A DNA stretch of 64,000 nt from Lichenicoccus sp965213775 (GTDB lineage: Bacteria; Pseudomonadota; Alphaproteobacteria; Acetobacterales; Acetobacteraceae). A program made the translations under genes and the position numbers. The stretch covers positions 62,001 through 126,000 of the forward strand of contig CBDCAC010000004.1 in the NCBI GenBank assembly GCA_965213775.1, written 5' to 3'. Shown piece after piece: positions 10,074-16,439 of this stretch; positions within the stretch are counted from its first letter, which is position 1, and each line of letters begins with the position of its first letter. The notes beneath the pieces were generated by a model, which saw only the letters and a program-made list of their open reading frames with translations, did no database searches and was not told the origin of the DNA.

Positions 10074-10607
10074 TCACGCCTCCGATGCATCCAGCCGCCT
10101 GAGGTCGGCGATCACGTCCGCGACCGTCTCCTCGACCGTGCGTTCCACCGGCACGGTCATCGCCGGCTCGTCCTCGGTCGGCAGCTCCAGGGTGCGCAGC
10201 TGGCTGGCCAGCAGCGAGGCCGGCATGTAGTGGCCGCGCCGCTGCGCGAGCCGCTCCTGCAGCACCTCTTCCGACACCTCGAGATAGAGGAACCACAGGC
10301 CCGGATTGCCCTCGCCGAGGCGACGGCGATAGGCGTGCTTCAGCGCCGAGCAGGTCAGCAGGCCGCCCTCGCCGGCGGCGATGCGGGCCCGGATCCAGGC
10401 CGCGCAGCTATCGAGCCACGGTACGCGATCCTCGTCGGTCAGCGGGCTGCCTGCCGACATCTTCGCCACGTTCTCCTCGGAGTGCAGCTGGTCGCCCTCC
10501 TGGAACGCCCAGCCGAGCCGGTCGCGCAGCGCCTCGGCGACGCTGCTCTTGCCGGAGCCGGACACGCCCATCACCACCAGCACGCGCGGCTTGATGAGGT
10601 CGCTCAT
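10074..10607 (-). CDS. gntK: Gluconokinase
   Basis: A 177-aa kinase that phosphorylates D-gluconate to 6-phosphogluconate in the cytoplasm. The P-loop is GVSGSGKS (residues 14-21), followed by the family segments FQEGDQLHS, TCSALKHAYR and GHYMPASLLASQ. It starts in an ATGA overlap with rpiA. Its place in the operon lets gluconate, a major extracellular oxidation product in acetic-acid-type bacteria, enter directly at the 6-phosphogluconate node served by gnd. Confidence 0.95.
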   Translation of the reverse strand: MSDLIKPRVLVVMGVSGSGKSSVAEALRDRLGWAFQEGDQLHSEENVAKMSAGSPLTDEDRVPWLDSCAAWIRARIAAGEGGLLTCSALKHAYRRRLGEGNPGLWFLYLEVSEEVLQERLAQRRGHYMPASLLASQLRTLELPTEDEPAMTVPVERTVEETVADVIADLRRLDASEA

Positions 10608-11338
10608 GCCGCCTCGTACTGCACGATGCCCTGCGCGCTGCCGACCATCGCCTGGGCGGCGCGGCCGATGAACAGCCCGCTCTCGATCACGCCGACGATC
10701 TCGCCGATCCGTCGCTCCAGCGATGCCGGATCCTCGATCACCCCGAAATGGCAGTCCAGGATCAGGTTGCCGTTGTCGGTGACGAACAGCGATCCGGCGG
10801 CGTCGCGACGCGGCGACACCCGGCCGCCGATCCCGCCGAGCCGTGAAGCGGCGGTCTCCCAGCCGAACGGCGTGACCTCCACCGGCACCGGCGTGTGCTC
10901 GCCCAGATGGTCGACCATCTTGCGATCGTCGGCGATGATCACCAGACGGCGGCTCGCCGCCGCGACGATCTTCTCGCGCAGCAGCGCCCCGCCCAGCCCC
11001 TTGATCAGATGCAGCGTGCCGCGCTCGATCTCGTCGGCGCCGTCGATGGTGAGGTCGATCTCGCCGTGTGCCGCAAAGCCGGTCAGCGCGATGCCGAGTG
11101 CCGCCGCCTGCGCGGCGCTGCGCTCGGAGGTGGCGATGGCCACGAAGCGCAGGCCCTCCGACCAGCGCCGGCCGAGCGCCTCGATCACGAAGCGGGCGGT
11201 GGAGCCGGTGCCGAGCCCGACCACCATGCCCTCCTTCACCAGGGCGGCGGCCCGCTCGCCGACCTGGCGCTTCAGCGCGTCCGCCGGGTCAGCCGCCCCC
11301 GGGTCAGCCGCCGGATCAGCCGCCGGATCAGCCGACAC
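10604..11338 (-). CDS. rpiA: Ribose-5-phosphate isomerase A
   Basis: A 244-aa RpiA, interconverting ribulose 5-phosphate and ribose 5-phosphate. Key segments are GLGTGSTA near residue 41, TIDGADEIE and LIKGLGGALLREK. The first 20 residues are a low-complexity Ala-Asp-Pro repeat encoded by a 12-bp tandem repeat and are not part of the usual fold. The start is a GTG overlapping the pgl stop by 11 bases; no ATG precedes the conserved region in this frame, so the repeat is probably translated. Confidence 0.92.
   Translation of the reverse strand: MSADPAADPAADPGAADPADALKRQVGERAAALVKEGMVVGLGTGSTARFVIEALGRRWSEGLRFVAIATSERSAAQAAALGIALTGFAAHGEIDLTIDGADEIERGTLHLIKGLGGALLREKIVAAASRRLVIIADDRKMVDHLGEHTPVPVEVTPFGWETAASRLGGIGGRVSPRRDAAGSLFVTDNGNLILDCHFGVIEDPASLERRIGEIVGVIESGLFIGRAAQAMVGSAQGIVQYEAA
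11286..11336. repeat. Tandem 12-bp repeat in 5' end of rpiA
   Basis: Three successive 12-bp units of the form GGRTCAGCCGMC (11301-11336), preceded by a related 15-bp unit. On the coding (minus) strand they encode Ala-Asp-Pro repeats at the RpiA N-terminus. The array also covers the last codons of pgl, so it straddles the pgl/rpiA overlap. Confidence 0.8.
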
Positions 11339-12059
11339 CGGCCGCCGCCTCGTCCAGGCCCCAGATCAGCTCGCCCTCGCTGCTGACATGCGAGGCCGGC
11401 TGCGCCGGGTCGCCTGCCCGCACCTTCGCCAGCACCTCACGCTTGGAGGCACCGGCGACCAGGAACAGCACCGCGGCGCTGCTGGCGATCGCCGGATAGG
11501 TCAGGGTCAGGCGCCGGTGCGGCGCGTCGTGCGGCGTGCAGCTGCCGACCCAGGCGTGGCGCTCCTCCAGCACCGGGGTGCCGGGGAACAGCGAGGCGGT
11601 GTGCCCGTTCTCGCCCAGACCGAGCAGCACCACGTCGAACAGCGGACGGGCCGGCGTGAGCTGGTCGCTGCCGTAGGCCGCGCGCAGGTCGCGCGCGTAG
11701 GCGCGCGCCGCCTCCTCGGGATCCCCCTCGGTCGGCATCCGGTGCACCCGCTCGGGCGGAACATCGACCTGCGACAGCAGCGCCCGGTTGACCATGTTGT
11801 AGTTGCTCGCCTCGTCGCCGGCCGGCACGAAGCGCTCGTCGCCGAAGAACAGCTCGGTGCGCGACCAGGGGAACCGCTCCCTGAAGCCGGCGCCCGCAAG
11901 GATCTCGTAGAGCCGCTTCGGCGTCGAGCCGCCGGACAGCGCGACGCGGAACACGCCCTGATGGGCGAGTGCCTGCTCCGTGAGCCAGGCCGCCGCCCGC
12001 TGCGCCAGCGCCTCGGCGTCCGGCAGCATCCAGGCCTCGCCGTCGCCCACGCCGGTCAT
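11328..12059 (-). CDS. pgl: 6-phosphogluconolactonase
   Basis: A 243-aa DevB/SOL-type lactonase that hydrolyses 6-phosphogluconolactone made by glucose-6-phosphate dehydrogenase. It shows the glucosamine-isomerase fold signatures LSGGSTPKRLYE (SGGSTP at residues 42-47), FFGDERFVPAGDEASN and LLGLGENGHTASLFPG. The ATG at 12059 overlaps the stop of the upstream HAD gene (ATGA). It lies within the zwf-gnd operon, which matches its step in the pathway. Confidence 0.95.
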   Translation of the reverse strand: MTGVGDGEAWMLPDAEALAQRAAAWLTEQALAHQGVFRVALSGGSTPKRLYEILAGAGFRERFPWSRTELFFGDERFVPAGDEASNYNMVNRALLSQVDVPPERVHRMPTEGDPEEAARAYARDLRAAYGSDQLTPARPLFDVVLLGLGENGHTASLFPGTPVLEERHAWVGSCTPHDAPHRRLTLTYPAIASSAAVLFLVAGASKREVLAKVRAGDPAQPASHVSSEGELIWGLDEAAAGVG

Positions 12060-12880
12060 GGCGCCACGCCCTCGTCGCCCAGCACGAAGCGCTCGATCCC
12101 CTTGGCGAAGCCCTCCTCCTCCGACGAGGCGCTGACATGGGTCGCCGCCGCCTTCACCTCGTCGCTGGCCTGGCCCATCGCGATCGAGACGCCGCCGCGG
12201 CGGAACATCAGCACGTCGTTGGGCTGGTCGCCGAAAGTCGCGATCGCATTGGGCGCGATGCCCAGCCTCTGCGACAGCCACTGCAGCACGTCGCCCTTGT
12301 TCGCGTGCGGATGCGTCACGTCGATATAATACGGCTGCGAGCGCGCCGCCGAGGCGCTGTCGCCGAGCGCTGCCTGCACCTCCTTCTCGCAGCGCGCCAT
12401 CAGCTCGAGGTCGTCGCTGACGCCCACGATCTTGACCGCCGCGTCCAGTGCCGCGCCGAAATCGGCCGCGAGGTTGGGCGGGAACTTCACCGTCCACTCC
12501 TCGCGCGCCACGTGCGGCCCCTTGGTATCGGGCACCAGCCAGTCCTCGCCGCTGTAGACCCAGACATCGACCTTGTGCTCGCGCAGCAGCGTCACGGTCC
12601 GCTCCGAGACCTCGCGCGGCAGCGTCCGCGCCTCGATGATCGACAGGTCGGGCCGGACGAACATGCCGCCGTTGAAGCCCGCGACCGGCTCGCTGATCTC
12701 GAGCGGGGCGATGACCATCTCCATGCCCTTCGGCGGCCGTCCGCTGGTGATGGCGAAGCGTATCCCGCGGGCCCGCAGCGCCCGCACCGCGCGGATCGCG
12801 CGCTCGGTCAGGATCTTCTCCCTGGTCACCAGCGTGCCGTCGACGTCCGCCAGCACCAGCTCGATCGGCTCGGCACTCAT
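12056..12880 (-). CDS. Cof-type HAD-IIB phosphatase, paralogue 1
   Basis: A 274-aa haloacid-dehalogenase superfamily protein. The nucleophile motif is DVDGTLV (Asp12 and Asp14), motif II is TSGRP, and the last motif is GDQPND, so the catalytic set is complete. The C2 cap contains RSQPYYIDVTHPHANKGD, almost the same as in the neighbouring paralogue. Cof-type enzymes dephosphorylate sugar phosphates, PLP or flavin precursors. The position between zwf and pgl, with ATGA overlaps on both sides, suggests a substrate among pentose-phosphate intermediates, but that is inference. Confidence 0.9.
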   Translation of the reverse strand: MSAEPIELVLADVDGTLVTREKILTERAIRAVRALRARGIRFAITSGRPPKGMEMVIAPLEISEPVAGFNGGMFVRPDLSIIEARTLPREVSERTVTLLREHKVDVWVYSGEDWLVPDTKGPHVAREEWTVKFPPNLAADFGAALDAAVKIVGVSDDLELMARCEKEVQAALGDSASAARSQPYYIDVTHPHANKGDVLQWLSQRLGIAPNAIATFGDQPNDVLMFRRGGVSIAMGQASDEVKAAATHVSASSEEEGFAKGIERFVLGDEGVAP

Positions 12881-13773
12881 CGTCTCGCTCCCGCTGCTGC
12901 ATCCGGGCCGCGCGGCAGCAGCAGTTGCTCGACCGCCAGCGCCCAGCCCTCCCGCTCGTTGCTGTCGGTCACGTAGTGCGCCGCCTCCTGCACTTCCGCG
13001 GTGCCGTTGCCCATCGCGATCGCGAGGCCGGCGACGTCGAGCATGGCGATGTCGTTGCCCATGTCGCCGATGCAGGCCATCTCGTCGGCGGGCACGCCGA
13101 GCAGCTCCGCCAGCCGCAGCGCCGCGTCGCCCTTGTTGGCGCGGGGATGGGTCACGTCGAGATAGTACGGCTGCGAGCGATGCGCGTTCACCCGGTCACC
13201 CAGCATGGTCTGCAGGTTGATCTCCACCCGCTCCAGCAGATGGTAGTCGGCGGTCGATCCCATGATCTTGCCGATCCGGTGGTAGTGCCCCTCGAAGCTC
13301 GGCACCGCGACCGGCTCGAGGCCCGTCGCGCGGCGCTCCTTCTCGACATAGGCGCCGCCGGCCTGTCGCCCCGGCGCGTCCAGCACCAGCCAGTCGCCGC
13401 CGGCGAACACCCACGGCTCGACCCCGTGCTCGCCGAGGGCCTCCACCACCCGACGGGCGATGTCGGCGTCGAGTGCGAGCTGCGCGAGCACGGTGCCGTC
13501 CGGCGCCAGGATCTCGCCGCCGTTCAGCCCGGCGCGCGGCGTGTCGAGGCCGAGCGGGGCGATGAACATCTCCATCCCGCGCGCCGGCCGGCTGCTGACC
13601 AGGGCGAGCTGGATCGAGGCCTCGCGCAGCCGATGCACCGCCGCCAGCGCGCGCGGCGTCACCTGCTTGGTGCCGGTGACCAGCGTGCCGTCGATGTCGG
13701 ACACCAGCAGCCGGATCCGCCCGCTGGCGTCGCTGCGGGCCTCGTTGAGGGTCGGAGCCTGCAGCCCGTTCAC
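12877..13773 (-). CDS. Cof-type HAD-IIB phosphatase, paralogue 2
   Basis: A 298-aa HAD phosphatase with DIDGTLV (Asp26 and Asp28), SSRPARGMEM and GDMGND. It resembles paralogue 1 throughout, for example the blocks GMEMFIAPL and RSQPYYLDVTHPRANKGD, which implies a tandem duplication. The GTG at 13773 overlaps the zwf stop (GTGA) and is preferred over a longer arginine-rich extension that runs back inside zwf. The stop overlaps the paralogue 1 start. The substrate is unknown; the operon suggests a sugar phosphate. Confidence 0.9.
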   Translation of the reverse strand: MNGLQAPTLNEARSDASGRIRLLVSDIDGTLVTGTKQVTPRALAAVHRLREASIQLALVSSRPARGMEMFIAPLGLDTPRAGLNGGEILAPDGTVLAQLALDADIARRVVEALGEHGVEPWVFAGGDWLVLDAPGRQAGGAYVEKERRATGLEPVAVPSFEGHYHRIGKIMGSTADYHLLERVEINLQTMLGDRVNAHRSQPYYLDVTHPRANKGDAALRLAELLGVPADEMACIGDMGNDIAMLDVAGLAIAMGNGTAEVQEAAHYVTDSNEREGWALAVEQLLLPRGPDAAAGARR

Positions 13774-15305
13774 GCGGTCAGCCTCAGCCAATGCCGTCCG
13801 TCGCGGGTCAGCAGCGCGTCCGCCTCGTCCGGACCGGGCCGGCCGGCGGCGTAGAAGCACAGCTCGCCCAGGCCCGCCCCCCAGGCGTCGAGCGCCGGCT
13901 GCACCACGCGCCAGCCGGCCTCGATGTTGTCGGCGCGCTGGAACAGGGTGGCGTCGCCGATCAGGCAGTCATAGATCAGCGTCTCGTAGCCGGTGCTCGG
14001 CCCCTCCTGGAACCAGTCGGCGTAGTCGAACTTCATCCGCACGCCGCCCAGCTTGACCACCGGCCCGGGCATCTTGGCGGAGAACTGCATGGTCACGCCC
14101 TCGCTCGGCTGGATCTGCAGCACCATGATGTTCGGCGTCAGCTTGTCCACCGGGGTGTCGCGGAACAGCGCGTACGGCGCCTGCTTGAAATGCACCGCGA
14201 TCTCGGTCTTGCGCTGGGTCAGCCGCTTGCCGGTGCGCAGGTAGAACGGCACCCCGGCCCAGCGCCAGTTGTCGATGTTGAGCTTCAGCGCGGTGAAGGT
14301 CTCGGTGCTGGAATCGGCCGCGATGTCCGGCTCCTCGCGATAGCCCGGATAGGGCCGTCCGGCGATCATGCCGGCGGCGTACTGGCCGCGCACCGCGTCG
14401 CGGCCGTCGAGCTGATGGATCGCCGCCAGCACCTTGGACTTCTCGTCGCGCACCGCGTCGGCATCGAACGAGGTCGGCGCCTCCATCGCCACCATCGCCA
14501 GCAGCTGCATGATGTGGTTCGGCACCATGTCGCGCAGCGCGCCGGTGCCCTCGTAGAAGCGCCCGCGCTTCTCGACCCCTACGGTCTCGGCGGCGGTGAT
14601 CTGCACGTGGTCGATGTTCTGGCGGTTCCAGAGCGGCTCGAAGAAGCCGTTGGAGAAGCGCAGTGCGAGGATGTTCTGCACCGTCTCCTTGCCCAGGTAA
14701 TGGTCGATCCGGTAGATCTGGCTCTCCGCCAGCGAGGCCGCGAGCTTGACGTTCAGGGCCCGCGCCGAGGCCAGGTCGGAGCCGAACGGCTTCTCCACCA
14801 CCACGCGCCGGAAGCTCTGATCGGTCTCGTGGGTCAGTTCCGCCGCCTCGAGCTGCGAGACGATGGTGCCGAAGAAGCGCGCGGCGACCGCGAGGTAGAA
14901 CACGCAGTTGCCGGGGCCGCAGGTGGCGGCCAGCTGCCGGTAGGTCTGCGGATCGTCGAAGCTGCCGCGCAGGTAGGAGACGCGCTGGTTCAGCCAGGCC
15001 CAGGCCTCCTCCTGCAGGGTGGCGGCGCTGGCTTTGCGCACCGCGACGAACTCGCGCATGGTGCGGTCGAGCTGTGCCCGCAGCGCCTCGGTGGTGAGGT
15101 CGGCCCAGTCGACCGCGACGATCGAGAAGCTGTCGTCGAGCAGTCCGCTGCAGGCCAGGTTGTAGATCGCCGGCACCAGCAGGCGGCGCGTCAGGTCGCC
15201 GCCGCCGCCGAAGATGACCATCCGGCAGGGCGGGCTGCGCGTCGGCTGCCCACTATCGTCGTCGTCCTGGTTCAGCTCTCGCAGGGCATCGGTGCGCGCA
15301 TCCAT
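13770..15305 (-). CDS. zwf: Glucose-6-phosphate 1-dehydrogenase
   Basis: A 511-aa enzyme oxidising glucose 6-phosphate to 6-phosphogluconolactone, the entry step of the oxidative pathway. The dinucleotide motif is GGGGDLTRR (residues 33-41), departing from the common GASGDLAKR by a Gly for Ser. The active-site motif is RIDHYLGKE, and LRTGKRL is present. It starts three bases after gnd ends and overlaps the next HAD gene by four bases. Coenzyme preference cannot be read from the sequence by eye. Confidence 0.95.
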   Translation of the reverse strand: MDARTDALRELNQDDDDSGQPTRSPPCRMVIFGGGGDLTRRLLVPAIYNLACSGLLDDSFSIVAVDWADLTTEALRAQLDRTMREFVAVRKASAATLQEEAWAWLNQRVSYLRGSFDDPQTYRQLAATCGPGNCVFYLAVAARFFGTIVSQLEAAELTHETDQSFRRVVVEKPFGSDLASARALNVKLAASLAESQIYRIDHYLGKETVQNILALRFSNGFFEPLWNRQNIDHVQITAAETVGVEKRGRFYEGTGALRDMVPNHIMQLLAMVAMEAPTSFDADAVRDEKSKVLAAIHQLDGRDAVRGQYAAGMIAGRPYPGYREEPDIAADSSTETFTALKLNIDNWRWAGVPFYLRTGKRLTQRKTEIAVHFKQAPYALFRDTPVDKLTPNIMVLQIQPSEGVTMQFSAKMPGPVVKLGGVRMKFDYADWFQEGPSTGYETLIYDCLIGDATLFQRADNIEAGWRVVQPALDAWGAGLGELCFYAAGRPGPDEADALLTRDGRHWLRLTA

Positions 15306-15308
15306 GCC

Positions 15309-16340
15309 TCAGCTCTTGACCTCCGATACCTCGCCGCCGTGCTTCTTCTCCGTCAGATGCTGCTCGACATGGCCACCGAACTGGAAGCGCATCGCCGACA
15401 GCAGCTTCTCGCCGTAGTTGTTGTCGGTGCGGCTGCGGAAGCGGGTGAACAGCGCCGCGGTCAGCACCGGCACCGGCACCGCCTCCTCGATCGCCGCCTC
15501 GATGGTCCAGCGCCCCTCGCCGGAATCCGCCACCTGGCCGGTATAGTCCGACAGGCTCACGTTCTTCGCCAGCGCGGAGGCGCACAGGTCGAGCAGCCAC
15601 GACGAAACCACGCTGCCGCGCCGCCAGACCTCGGCGATGTCGGCCATGTTGAGGTCGAAGCGCTCGTCCTCGTGCAGGTCGTGCGAGCTCTTGTTGCGCA
15701 TCACGTCGAAGCCCTCGGCGAGCGCCTCCATCAGCCCGTACTCGATGCCGTTATGCACCATCTTGACGAAGTGCCCGGAGCCGGCCGGGCCGCAATGCAG
15801 GTAGCCCTGCTCGGCGCGCGGATCGAGCGACGCGTCGCGCCCGGGGGTGCGCTCGACGTCGCCGGGTCCCGGCGCCAGTGCGGCCAGGATCGGGTCGATA
15901 TGCTCGAACGCCTGCTTGGCGCCGCCGATCATCATGCAGTAGCCGCGCTCCAGCCCCCATACGCCACCCGAGGTGCCGACATCGACGTAGTGGATGCCCT
16001 TCTCGCGCAGCGTCCTGGCCCGGCGGATATCGTCCTTGTAGAAGCTGTTGCCGCCGTCGATGATGATGTCGCCCTCCGACATCGCCCGGCCCAGCGCCTC
16101 CACCGCCTGCTCGGTGATGGCGCCTGCGGGCAGCATCACCCACACCACCTTGGGCGAGGCGAGCTTGCCCACCATGTCCTCCAGCCCGCTGGCCGGAGTG
16201 CTGCGCTGCGCCCGTCCCTGCACCTTGGAGATCACCGCCGGGTCATGGTCGTAGAGCACGACCTCGTGCCCGTGCCGCGACAGCCGCACCGAGATGTTGC
16301 CGCCCATGCGGCCGAGGCCAACTACGCCGATCTGCATCAT
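15309..16340 (-). CDS. gnd: 6-phosphogluconate dehydrogenase, decarboxylating (short NAD type)
   Basis: A 343-aa dehydrogenase giving ribulose 5-phosphate and CO2. The nucleotide motif is GLGRMGGN (residues 8-15). The substrate and catalytic motifs are GGNSFYKDD, VGTSGGVWG and HFVKMVHNGIEYG. The length matches the short GntZ/YqeC class, which usually prefers NAD, rather than the 470-aa NADP class. The start MMQIG is preceded by GGAG. The C-terminal part is less conserved and ends in a charged tail. Confidence 0.93.
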   Translation of the reverse strand: MMQIGVVGLGRMGGNISVRLSRHGHEVVLYDHDPAVISKVQGRAQRSTPASGLEDMVGKLASPKVVWVMLPAGAITEQAVEALGRAMSEGDIIIDGGNSFYKDDIRRARTLREKGIHYVDVGTSGGVWGLERGYCMMIGGAKQAFEHIDPILAALAPGPGDVERTPGRDASLDPRAEQGYLHCGPAGSGHFVKMVHNGIEYGLMEALAEGFDVMRNKSSHDLHEDERFDLNMADIAEVWRRGSVVSSWLLDLCASALAKNVSLSDYTGQVADSGEGRWTIEAAIEEAVPVPVLTAALFTRFRSRTDNNYGEKLLSAMRFQFGGHVEQHLTEKKHGGEVSEVKS

Positions 16341-16388
16341 GTAACTCCATCGGAAGGCGAGGGCATGGCCCCGACACGCCGCATCGCG

Positions 16389-16411
16389 GGCCGCCTCCGC
16401 ACGAGGCGGCC
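16389..16411 (-). terminator. Intra-operonic hairpin between tal-pgi and gnd
   Basis: A perfect 9-bp stem, GGCCGCCTC paired with GAGGCGGCC around a 5-base loop, sits in the 99-bp gap between the tal-pgi stop and the gnd start. There is no T-run on the transcribed side, so a classical terminator is doubtful. It could protect the upstream mRNA end or attenuate transcription, setting unequal amounts of the tkt/tal-pgi and gnd/zwf sections. Confidence 0.5.
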
Positions 16412-16439
16412 GGCCGCCCTTCTCAATGAACGGCGCGCG

